Shown here: positions 1 through 7,400 of the stretch, piece after piece
Numbering within the stretch: the stretch's first letter is position 1
Layout: each line of letters begins with the position of its first letter
NCBI GenBank assembly: GCA_002405615.1
Contig: DHMD01000030.1
Span: 1-7,971, forward strand
Origin: Christensenella sp. UBA4651
GTDB lineage: Bacteria > Bacillota > Clostridia > Christensenellales > UBA1242
Length of the DNA: 7,971 nucleotides
Direction: 5' to 3'
Made by a program: the position numbers and the translations under genes
Notes under the pieces: model-generated
What the model was told of the DNA's origin: nothing
The model's input: the letters and a program-made list of their open reading frames with translations, nothing else
Databases searched by the model: none

Positions 1-40
1 TATATATTATATGTGAGCAGATTACGCAACAAACTCTACA

Positions 41-3000
41 TTACGCTTTAGCAAAAACAGCACAAACGATTTTGCCTCGAACCTCAGCAAGCGGAATATC
101 TACAACATCGGTTTTATAACTCGTAGACATAGCCCCACTAATCATCCAGCCAACAAATTTGAACCCGTCAGCAGCAACCGCAGTCAGATGTGCGTACGCC
201 ACGCCACTCTTGATTGTCATCATATAGCTAGCATAACCGAAACCGCTCTCCACACTCTCATCTTGACACGCTATTTGCACATATACATCATCTGTTTTAC
301 TACTTGCTTTCTTAAACACTGCGGTGTATTTATCATCTGATACGGCATAAAACACCACATCGTGTGCCGTATTACCGTCAAATTCTGCACCATTTTTGAG
401 CCAACCAACAAATACAAAATTACCCTTCGCATACGCACGCAAAGTAACCTTGTCGCCGTAATAGTAATCGCCAGCACCACGCAATACACCTACTGCCTCA
501 ACGAAATTTGCGTCCGTAGTAATTTTTTGTGCGCGAGGAGTCCAAACAGCATACATTACAACATTTGCACCTTTTGTTGAGGTCAAGTTAGAAACTTTTG
601 CTTGGTCAGCATATTGCACCTTGTTTACCGTCATAGTCGTACGAGGAGTAGTAGTCCACCCCGCAAAAGTCTGACCAGTTTTAACCATAGTTGACCTGTG
701 AGCAGTCAAATTTTCTGCCCTATCATAATGCAACTCTTGAATAGCAACGCCAGTCATAATCATTAGGTCGCACCACTCTTTGCTAGGCTCATTGCCAGCC
801 CCGAAAATCGCCGTTAGGTCATATATCATAAAGTCATCTAGCCACAACTCGCCCGCCTTGCTCAAATTGTTAAAGTCAATCCTAAATTTTGTCGAAGCAG
901 TCAAGGCATTTTGACTCCTGTCGCCATAGAAACTATACATATTCCACTGATTGGCAGCCCTGAGTGGCAAATACTTGACAGGCCCGAAACAAGGCTCCTC
1001 AACGGGCCAATAAACCTGACAAGAACTGTTAGGAATCAACGCTTCTTGGTAACCCCAAAATTGAATATAGAAAATGTGCGATTTGTTTGAGGCGTTTATC
1101 GTGTACGCCTCGCTGGTATATGCATAAAACTCACGAGAGGCTGTTGTCGCAGTAATCTTGTACGAATAATTACCCGAACGCACATGCTTTGTGTCGTACT
1201 CTCCATCTGCCCAACCAGAGTTCTCATACCCACCGACCACAGGCGACAAGAGTCCTGCGAACCCGCTTTCGTCCATTACTACATTGTAATTATTTGCCAG
1301 CCACCTAGCGTATATGGTGTGATTCCCTGCAGTTGTTACAATCGTGTCAGCAGTAACGAGGTCGCCGAGCCAACACTCTATTATCGTGATATCAGTCATA
1401 TTTGCAGCACTTTCAAAGTCTACGAAACGGTAATCTTTATCATAATTGTAATCACCACGCTTGCTAATGTGGTCGCTAATCAATTTGTAGTCAATAACAA
1501 TCGTACTCAGCCCAGCATTATCTGTCGATACATAATACAAATCTGATGTCATATCAAAGTCGTTAAACTGGACTCTGCCAAATTCGCCTTTGAATGTAAT
1601 TACCAAGTGGAAATATCTATTCAAGTCGCCAGCGTTGGTAAAAGCCCAAATAGCATTATCAGCCAACTCAATTCTTTTTGATACATCCCTGTCATTGAGA
1701 GTCGATTTTAGAGTGTTGCGTGTGTACCAATTATCAAAAACAGACCCCGTACGAGTAGGTGTTGCCAAGGCCCCGTAGGCTGAATTGTAGGTTACACTCT
1801 TGTTCGTTGGAGTTACACTACCGCCATTAGGATTGTAGGTCAAGGTATAGCTAGCAGCAGTCCATTTGGCATACAGCGTCAAGGCAGTCGTCAATGTATA
1901 ATTTTTTGCACTCGCACCACTTGCAGTATAATACTGCGTACCGCCGCCATTTACTGCCGTATAGTAGCCACCGAAATTATAACCAGTTTTTGCGGGAATT
2001 GTTATGCTAGGCATTGCTGCATTATATGTCGCCGAAACGCTAGTACTTCCCGCCGTTATCGCACCTTGGTTATCGAGAGTTACCTTGTATGTATTTGCCG
2101 TCCATTTTGCATAAAGGGTTGTATCCCCTGTAAATATTGAGGCGGAAATCGCTGATGTACCATCTACATTATAGATTTTTGTACCACCACCGTTGACAGC
2201 TGTGTAGTAGCCACCGAAAGTGTAACCCGTTTTAGTTGGGGCAGTAACATTAGGCAATGTGTTTCCCTCGATTACTGACGATAAACTATCCGTACCACCT
2301 GAGCCGCCTTGTTTGTCAAAAGTGATATCACAGAGTATTACAGAATGCGAAACAGCTGAACCAAGGTTAAGGAGAAGTGCAGGACGCACACCACGGCTAG
2401 TACCTATAGGAGAGTTGATATAGTCGGTACCGTTTGGAATAAGACCGTAATTACCACCTGGGCTATCATAGGTTACCGTCCGAGTTCTAGAATAAACATA
2501 CGCCTTATCGGTGTAACTTGACTGTGCTGTACCGAGAGTGCTAGATGCGAATTCGGTCGTTGTACTACCATCACGTGTGGTACGCTCTGCGGTATTGGTT
2601 TCCCATAGCCCAGTAAATTGATAATTATTGGTATCATCCTTGTATCCAGTTTCTGTAAGACTTGGCAACCAAAGATAGTCTCCACCCCAATTGGTATAGC
2701 CTGTCTTGCCTGCGTAGTTAGCGTTATACCATGAGCCTGTGCCTGTTTCATTGTACAATGAGCCGTTATTACAATCATAATACCAGTTAAACATAGTTTT
2801 TGTCGACTGAAAGGTCTTCATCCACGGCATTTTGTCTGGGGTTGTTATATAGTTTGTTAGTCCAAAAGTTGACATTGTATACAAGGCAAATGGGTGCGAG
2901 GTTGATTGAGCCGTTCCATCTATTAGAGTGCTGCTGTTAGTTGCATATTTGCGATTGTTGGGGTTATTTAGCGCTTCTACTCGAATGTAACTTGTGCCGT

Positions 3001-3574
3001 ACATATTACTAGGATATGAACTAGTTGAGTCACTCCACCAGTCCGCAGACCAATCGCTGTACAAGCCACCATCACAAAAACCGTGGTATTTACCTAAATT
3101 TTCGTTTCTGCCACTCCATGCGTCTTGATGGTTATTACTTAACCACAGTGTAGCAATAAGGTTATTTGAGGTGTCGTCTGTGGATATGTATGTTACTATC
3201 CAATCAAGTCCGCCCAAACGGACTACTATGCTTTGGTCGGCGGTCTTGTTATATGTTTTTTCTCGCAAGTCCTTTGCCGTTATCGGGGTCGAGGCTACAG
3301 TACTAATTAGGCTGGTGATTTGTTCGGAGGCATCGCCATCAGAACCATAAATCATATTTATGAGTGTCCTAACATTGGTGCTAAAAGGGTTATCGCCCGT
3401 GGCGGTCGTTGAGTCTCTCAATAATTCGCCGACCTGCTTGTAAGTTGTGTGATTCGAGCTAAATGCGTACGCTGGCTTGATAACCGTGTAATACAATGTA
3501 AAAAAAGCACCGACTACAAATATCGCCGCTAATACACTGCATAGTATCAGCACTTTTTTCTTTGCTAATTGCAT
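41..3574 (-). CDS. Secreted multidomain surface protein: DUF6273-like domain plus InlB B-repeats, no membrane anchor
   Basis: Protein of 1177 residues, probably an exported adhesin or glycan-interacting protein; its ligand cannot be told. Residues 1-37 look like a signal peptide: KKK at 5-7, a hydrophobic run to about 29, and AYA before a likely cleavage at 37/38. Residues about 112-405 resemble DUF6273, with a WLPSLTETG segment near 302-310, YSRT near 361 and the closing signature GVRPALLLNL at 395-404. Complete InlB B-repeats lie at 416-491 and 496-571, each ending YAKW. A third (576-758) and a fourth (about 762-1011) appear split by extra modules. Two divergent InlB-like repeats (1016-1090 and 1095-1177) finish the protein, which stops without LPXTG, transmembrane helix or tail. 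The ATG start follows GAGG at 3583-3586 with 8-nt spacing. A 433-bp gap separates it from rpiB upstream, so it probably has its own promoter. Repeat family calls are firm; the DUF6273 call is by signature recall. Confidence 0.9.
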   Translation of the reverse strand: MQLAKKKVLILCSVLAAIFVVGAFFTLYYTVIKPAYAFSSNHTTYKQVGELLRDSTTATGDNPFSTNVRTLINMIYGSDGDASEQITSLISTVASTPITAKDLREKTYNKTADQSIVVRLGGLDWIVTYISTDDTSNNLIATLWLSNNHQDAWSGRNENLGKYHGFCDGGLYSDWSADWWSDSTSSYPSNMYGTSYIRVEALNNPNNRKYATNSSTLIDGTAQSTSHPFALYTMSTFGLTNYITTPDKMPWMKTFQSTKTMFNWYYDCNNGSLYNETGTGSWYNANYAGKTGYTNWGGDYLWLPSLTETGYKDDTNNYQFTGLWETNTAERTTRDGSTTTEFASSTLGTAQSSYTDKAYVYSRTRTVTYDSPGGNYGLIPNGTDYINSPIGTSRGVRPALLLNLGSAVSHSVILCDITFDKQGGSGGTDSLSSVIEGNTLPNVTAPTKTGYTFGGYYTAVNGGGTKIYNVDGTSAISASIFTGDTTLYAKWTANTYKVTLDNQGAITAGSTSVSATYNAAMPSITIPAKTGYNFGGYYTAVNGGGTQYYTASGASAKNYTLTTALTLYAKWTAASYTLTYNPNGGSVTPTNKSVTYNSAYGALATPTRTGSVFDNWYTRNTLKSTLNDRDVSKRIELADNAIWAFTNAGDLNRYFHLVITFKGEFGRVQFNDFDMTSDLYYVSTDNAGLSTIVIDYKLISDHISKRGDYNYDKDYRFVDFESAANMTDITIIECWLGDLVTADTIVTTAGNHTIYARWLANNYNVVMDESGFAGLLSPVVGGYENSGWADGEYDTKHVRSGNYSYKITATTASREFYAYTSEAYTINASNKSHIFYIQFWGYQEALIPNSSCQVYWPVEEPCFGPVKYLPLRAANQWNMYSFYGDRSQNALTASTKFRIDFNNLSKAGELWLDDFMIYDLTAIFGAGNEPSKEWCDLMIMTGVAIQELHYDRAENLTAHRSTMVKTGQTFAGWTTTPRTTMTVNKVQYADQAKVSNLTSTKGANVVMYAVWTPRAQKITTDANFVEAVGVLRGAGDYYYGDKVTLRAYAKGNFVFVGWLKNGAEFDGNTAHDVVFYAVSDDKYTAVFKKASSKTDDVYVQIACQDESVESGFGYASYMMTIKSGVAYAHLTAVAADGFKFVGWMISGAMSTSYKTDVVDIPLAEVRGKIVCAVFAKA
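44..529 (-). repeat. Two divergent InlB-like repeats at the C-terminus of the secreted protein
   Basis: Residues 1016-1090 and 1095-1177 follow the divergent InlB B-repeat pattern: GAGDYYYGDKVTLRA, FVFVGWLKNG, YTAVF in the first, and YAHLTAVAADGFKFVGW, then VCAVF in the second. The same repeat type fills the neighbouring anchored surface protein. The coding frame ends four residues after the last strand, so the protein terminates with the repeat itself. Confidence 0.75.
542..1291 (-). other. Fourth InlB-type repeat with an inserted jelly-roll-like module ending in a FGAGNEPSKEWC motif
   Basis: After a short opening strand at residues 762-768 (YNVVMDE) comes a segment of about 164 residues (about 785-948, bases 731-1222). 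It has the features of a carbohydrate-binding jelly roll: VRSGNYSYKIT, then IFYIQFWGY, WNMYSFYG, FRIDFNN and ELWLDDFMIYDLT. It closes with AIFGAGNEPSKEWC, a motif I recall from phage tail-type and clostridial surface proteins at the end of such modules. The chain then resumes with a repeat-like closing half at 949-1011 (KTGQTFAGW, later VVMYAVW). The opening half of this repeat is weak, so the nesting is less certain than for the third repeat. Confidence 0.5.
1301..1849 (-). other. Third InlB B-repeat, split by an inserted module of about 117 residues
   Basis: The repeat opens normally at residues 576-621 (LTYNPNGGS, then TRTGSVFDNWYT) but its expected closing half appears only at 739-758 (LVTADTIVTTAG, then TIYARW). 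Between them (residues about 622-738, bases 1361-1711) lies a segment with alternating hydrophobic strands, such as YFHLVITFKG, STIVIDYKLI and DITIIECWLGD. It looks like a beta-sandwich module, perhaps carbohydrate-binding. The halves together make one normal-length repeat, which is why I read this as an insertion rather than as a linker between repeats. The family of the insert is not recognised. Confidence 0.6.
1862..2329 (-). repeat. Two tandem complete InlB B-repeats (Listeria-Bacteroides repeat, Flg_new type)
   Basis: Residues 416-491 and 496-571 are two successive repeats of about 76 residues. Each has the family pattern: an opening beta strand with a Gly-rich turn (FDKQGG, LDNQG), then KTGY.FGGYYTAVNGGGT, then a final LYAKW. 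The 12-residue core GGYYTAVNGGGT is identical in both, yet 8 of its 12 codons differ at the third base. The repeats form beta-grasp-like rods in cell-surface proteins such as listerial internalin B. Confidence 0.9.
2360..3241 (-). other. DUF6273-like domain of the secreted surface protein
   Basis: Codes for residues about 112-405. The segment opens with VVRLGGLDWIVTY, is rich in Trp, Tyr, Asn and Gly, and closes with the order WLPS..E, LWET, YSRT and GVRPALLLNL. This order is what I recall for DUF6273 domains, which often stand ahead of InlB repeats in Clostridia proteins and are thought to have a C-type-lectin/sulfatase-modifying-factor-like fold. Cysteines are few (residues 167 and 268), so disulfide support would be limited. 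A binding rather than catalytic role is an inference; no catalytic residues can be named. Confidence 0.55.
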
Positions 3575-3677
3575 ATCCTTTACCTCGAATTGTTTTTTTG
3601 TTGTTTTTGAGTTCGCTTTGAACCTATTTTATTATTTGGGGGTCGCTCCGCTCACAGGTCCTTCGACTACAACTCTG

Positions 3678-3745
3678 CGAGGGCGGGCTCAGGACGACAA
3701 CCAACCGAAAGGCAGAGACGCTGGCGTATATGCACGAGGGCGGGC
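3678..3745. repeat. Direct repeat CGAGGGCGGGC, two copies
   Basis: The 11-base string CGAGGGCGGGC occurs exactly at 3678-3688 and 3735-3745. The second copy runs into GCGTATGC (3744-3751), which recurs at 3885-3892 after a related CGAGGT. TCAGGACGA also occurs twice in this gap, at 3689-3697 and 3974-3982. Together these suggest pieces of a dispersed or degenerate intergenic repeat; the family is unknown. Confidence 0.5.
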
Positions 3746-3780
3746 GTATGCGGCGTAGTCCGAATACAGATAGCTACTGC

Positions 3781-3813
3781 ATACACGCTAGTGTATAATG
3801 CCGAACAGGCATT
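3781..3813. other. Two abutting hairpins in the intergenic region
   Basis: ATACAC (3781-3786) and GTGTAT (3791-3796) are perfect 6-bp arms around the tetraloop GCTA. Directly next to it, AATGCC (3797-3802) and GGCATT (3808-3813) are 6-bp arms around GAACA. No base separates the two structures. They could form in RNA from either strand or act as DNA palindromes. No T-run follows, so they are not obvious terminators. Confidence 0.5.
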
Positions 3814-3897
3814 GTAGGGGCGTCAGCCAACACGCAGCAGCCGAGCAAGAGCCAGAGGTACTCGCAATTCTAAAGCTGCGAGGTGCGTATGCCACCT

Positions 3898-3973
3898 GTT
3901 GTCATACAACGGAGTCTTGACAAGTGCGGTAGTACTGCACACTGTAGTGTGCGCAAGTCCGCTAGGGCTTGCG
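3898..3973. other. Cluster of palindromes downstream of rpiB
   Basis: GTTGT/ACAAC pair around CAT at 3898-3910. An imperfect palindrome GTGC-GTA / TAC-GCAC spans 3924-3940. GCACAC/GTGTGC form a perfect stem with loop TGTA at 3937-3952. CGCAAGTCC (3952-3960) and GGGCTTGCG (3965-3973) form a 9-bp stem around GCTA, with one T-G wobble in plus-strand RNA (C-A mismatch in minus-strand RNA). The GCTA loop is the same as in the hairpin at 3781. The cluster starts 35 bp past the rpiB stop in the direction of transcription, so it may protect the 3' end of the rpiB transcript or belong to an intergenic repeat. Confidence 0.5.
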
Positions 3974-4007
3974 TCAGGACGATAAGAAGAGAGAATTTAC
4001 CAACAAC

Positions 4008-4436
4008 CTAAAACTCATCTATCATCTGCATTCTGCGCAAATACTTGCCGCCCAAGGTTTCGGTATTCAGAAAAGCTCGAACCATACGCTTTGCTCGACA
4101 AGGGCGAGTGCGTCTACCTGCCAGCACCAGCACATTTGCGTCATTGTGCTGACGAGCGAGATGGACAACATCGACACTATCGCAGAGTGCGGCACGAATA
4201 CCCGCCTCACGATTTGCACAGATACTCATACCAATTCCAGAGCCACATATCAATATACCACGGTTAGCCTCATTCTCCCTCACTAATTGAGTAAGTTTAC
4301 GAGAATACACAGGGAAATCGACACTTTCGATAGAGTTTGTGCCCAAGTCGATAAATTCAACGCCCTCTTTCCTCAAAAACTCCACCAATTTGGTTTTGAG
4401 AGGGAAACCCGCATGGTCGCTAGCAATATATAGCAT
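4008..4436 (-). CDS. rpiB: Ribose-5-phosphate isomerase B (RpiB/LacAB family)
   Basis: Cytoplasmic enzyme of 142 residues that interconverts ribose 5-phosphate and ribulose 5-phosphate in the non-oxidative pentose phosphate pathway; some members also act on allose 6-phosphate. Family motifs are complete: IASDHAGFPLK at the start (D7, H8), SVDFP at 38-42, CGSGIGMS at 64-71 with the catalytic Cys64, and RQHNDANVL at 95-103 with His97. The length is normal (about 140-150). The start is the ATG at 4434-4436, set by a strong AAAGGAGG four bases upstream; a longer frame from a TTG at 4493 would run through the terminator hairpin and has no ribosome binding site. The usual GGRH near the C-terminus reads GGKY (129-132), while the following Arg that contacts phosphate appears kept (R134/R135). 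A galactose-6-phosphate isomerase subunit (LacA/LacB) is less likely because no partner gene is adjacent. It is flanked by surface-protein genes on the same strand. Confidence 0.95.
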   Translation of the reverse strand: MLYIASDHAGFPLKTKLVEFLRKEGVEFIDLGTNSIESVDFPVYSRKLTQLVRENEANRGILICGSGIGMSICANREAGIRAALCDSVDVVHLARQHNDANVLVLAGRRTRPCRAKRMVRAFLNTETLGGKYLRRMQMIDEF

Positions 4437-4440
4437 AAAT

Positions 4441-4448
4441 CCTCCTTT
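4441..4448 (-). promoter_or_regulatory. Ribosome binding site of rpiB
   Basis: The minus strand reads AAAGGAGG followed by ATTT and the ATG. This near-perfect anti-16S match decides the rpiB start at 4436. It lies only 3 bases downstream of the last base of the terminator-type hairpin. Confidence 0.9.
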
Positions 4449-4451
4449 ATG

Positions 4452-4486
4452 ACAAAAAACCGCAAGTAAAGCAAGCGGTTTTTTGT
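4452..4486 (-). terminator. Rho-independent terminator after the anchored surface-protein gene, probably bidirectional
   Basis: ACAAAAAACCGC (4452-4463) and GCGGTTTTTTGT (4475-4486) are perfect 12-bp complementary arms around an 11-base loop. In the transcribed (minus) direction the GC-rich part is CCGC/GCGG, followed by a run of six T. The symmetric A-run would let it also work on the plus strand. It begins 11 bases past the stop of the surface-protein gene and ends 15 bases before the rpiB ATG, so it separates the two genes or attenuates read-through into rpiB. Confidence 0.85.
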
Positions 4487-4497
4487 AAATCAATCAA

Positions 4498-7400
4498 TTA
4501 TTCTTCTTCTGTTCCGAGAGTTTGTTTTTTGTCCTTGGCCTTGAAATTGGCCTTAACCTTATTACCCTTGTGGTCGGTTGGTTCTACCACGATTTTACGA
4601 ACTGGGATAGGTTGAACATTGACTCTCTGTTGCTTCCTAGTTGGAACAGGAGCGATTTCATCACGCAAAGCATTGCGTTTGCTAACTTTCTTGATAATCT
4701 CGCTGTCGTCCTTACCGCCAATCAAAGCACGGGTGTGGATAGGCTGTGCCTCTTTTGACTTGATGTATGCAATCGCACCATAAACCATTACAACAGCAAA
4801 TATAGCGCTGCCCAAAATCACGATAATGATATTCCAGTCAAAATTCTTTTTGAACAATGCCTGTACACGCACATCACCGTTTAGCGAGATGTTGAGTTTG
4901 GTTGACGTACTAATCATCACATTATCAATCATCCAGCCAACGAATGAGCAGTTGTTTGCGCTGACAGCCTCCAAAGTGATATTTTCCTTGAATCGACCGC
5001 TTGTACTACCGATAACTTGACCCAAAGAACTGTCATTTGTAGAATAGTCAATCACATAAACTTGCTCAAATACTGCGGTTAGCAGAACATCGCTATTCAG
5101 CATAGTGAATCTATATTCTGCGTCTGTACTGATAGGCAAGCCGCCCTCGTTCCACGATACGAACCTGTACCCTTTCTTGGCAGTGGCGTTCAACACAACG
5201 GTATCGCCTACTACCTTTTTGCCCGCGCCTGTAACTTCGCCTTGTTCGTCCTCAACGATTACAGACACAGTTTTGACCATAACAAACACCGCTCTGATTT
5301 GCGCTTCCTTTGTTACGGTGAAAGAGTAGACAGAACTGCTGGTGAGCAAGTTGCCATTACCATCTCTCCATTCAACGAATTGGTAACCATCATAAGCGTT
5401 TGCAACGAGGCTAACAGTTTCGCCATAGTTTGCAAAACTAGACGCCAAGCCTCTGACACTGCCCACTGAATCAGTAGGGGTCGTAGCAGAAGTGATAGGA
5501 TTCAATTCGTAGCAATCGATAGAGATAGCAATCAGCGCAGGCTTGAACACTGCCTCTACCAAGATGTCCTCACCGTTGACTTTGAGCGAGAACGCTCTCT
5601 CGGCGGTGATAGACTTGCCATTCACTTGCCAATAAGCGAACGCATACATAGAATTACGCCCATTCTTGACGAAGTACTGGTCATTTATGTTAAACTCAAC
5701 AATATCGCCGTAATTTACCGTCAAAGGCGACATATTAACCACATATTGGTAAACAACACCATTTCGGTGGATTGAGTACCATTCGCCAGCACCAGAGTCG
5801 CCAACTTGACCAAATGAAATTTGAGAAGTTTTGATACCCAAGTTGATAACTATATCAAAGTTCTCGGTAATGTTGTTCCAGCCCCAGTATGTGGAAATGT
5901 TAGAGTTTCTCACACCGTTTATTGTCCAAGAAGTGATAACGAACATTTCTGGGAGGTCAACATTGATACCAAAAGTCGAACCGTAGTAGTAGCTGCCCGC
6001 ACCACGGATACAACTATCATCGGCATAGTAGTTGTAGACATCGTTGTATGCAAAGTTCGCTACAACGGTAAAACTTTTTTTGGAAATTGTAACTTTGATA
6101 TCCGTATTGCCAGTAATTTTGCAAACATAAACTCCATCGCTCAACGCAACCAAATCCACATTGTTTGCGGTAACGCTCTGGATTTCGTAACCCTCTTCCA
6201 AATTGACTTTGAATTCAAATTCCTTGTTAAATAGCGCAGTATTTGTTCTGTTGAGAACACTACTTTGCGAATTTACCTCAATAACATCAGTAGCGGTACT
6301 AATAACATTGGTAGAAACAACGCTCAAATTTACATCGTACTCGCATTCTCTGAAATTAGCAGAAACGGTAACATTGCCAGTCAAAGCAGAGAAGATTATA
6401 CGACTATTCTCGGCGTCCCAACTAGCGTTAGGGAATGCTAGCGGCGCAGATTCACCCACGGTATAAGAATTGCCATTGATGATTACTGAATTAAAATAAT
6501 ATCCGTTGTTAGCCAAAACGCTAACATATACTGGCTCGTCAAAATCAAATTCATTGTCTGCCAAAGAGATACCTTCGGAATCTTTGAGTGAGATTGAACC
6601 TGCTTCGACATTAAATGCCTCAATAGAAAGCGTATAGGTTATTTTCTTGAAGTTTGCCATAAAGTAGATTTGTTGTCCGTCCTCAACGTCAGGGATAACA
6701 AAGTCGATACTGTCCTCACGCTCGCCCGCCTCAGTAATGTCTATCCAAGCAGCATTTACAGGAGTCGCACCAGCATCTACTACCTGATATTGCCAGCCTG
6801 CAAACTTGTAATTTGCGGCAATACCGATAGGGTCAATTGTCAAGTAGACAGTTTGATGATAAGAAATATCATCACCATTGTGCAAAATTACGCCTGCATT
6901 ATTTTTGACTGCTGCTGCGGTAGCGCAATCTGCCCTATTTGACTGAATAGCGATTTTGTAGGTTTCTGGCTCCAAATTAGCCACCACGCTCAACGCTGCG
7001 ATATTATCAGCCTCGGCACCCTCACCGATTTTTCTAATATAACTAGCAGTATCCAGTGTAGCAATACCATTCTCATAAGTTACAAAATTCTCATCTGTTG
7101 CGGGGGTAGCAAAACTAATGAGTTTGTAACCAGCGGCAGGAGTTACCCCCAAAGCGATAGGAGCGCCAAATTTTACCTTCTGTCCAGCGTCTAATGTTGT
7201 TTCGCCTGATTTGATAATCAAACCATTTTCACCGACACGACTCAAATCGTTGGCTGTCAGAGAAACCTCGTATTCCCTTTCTACAAAGTTTGCCACAAAA
7301 ATCTTGTCAATGTCAGAATATGATGTTGTGGTGGTTTCACGAGAAGCATTGATTGCTGCACTGCTAGTACCATTTGCAAAAGACCTCTCAAATGCAGCGA

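Larger units (their letters stand above)
3575..4007. other. Intergenic region of 433 bp: GC-rich, hairpin- and repeat-rich, no gene seen
   Basis: No convincing reading frame, tRNA or rRNA is present. The stretch 3661-3960 is 167/300 G+C (about 56%), clearly above the neighbouring coding sequence (about 42% in a 60-base sample at 4501). It holds several short perfect or near-perfect hairpins and short direct repeats, listed separately. The last 65 bases next to the left gene are AT-rich. On the minus strand there is a possible -10 box, TAAAAT (3626-3631), but no credible -35, so a promoter for the left gene is only suspected. No hairpin followed by a T-run, hence no clear rho-independent terminator, is visible after rpiB. 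Confidence 0.7.

Noticed and set aside
41..60. Sortase signal at the end of the left surface protein
   Set aside because: The C-terminus reads CAVFAKA with no LPXTG-like motif, hydrophobic span or basic tail.
3917..3950. Plus-strand TTGACA as a promoter -35 box
   Set aside because: The sequence 17 bases downstream (CACTGT) is not a -10 box, and no plus-strand gene follows.
3640..3985. tRNA, CRISPR array or IS end in the intergenic island
   Set aside because: No cloverleaf with a T-loop GTTCRA, no regularly spaced repeats, and no transposase fragment or clear terminal inverted repeats were found.
3969..4286. Plus-strand open frame opposite rpiB
   Set aside because: It lies antisense to a well-supported gene, has low-complexity His/Thr-rich content and no recognisable domain. 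The other short plus-strand frames opposite the two large genes were rejected for the same reason.
4437..4493. Longer rpiB frame starting at a TTG at 4493
   Set aside because: The extra 19 codons are the terminator hairpin and the ribosome binding site themselves. The ATG at 4436 has a strong Shine-Dalgarno and begins exactly at the family's conserved N-terminus.
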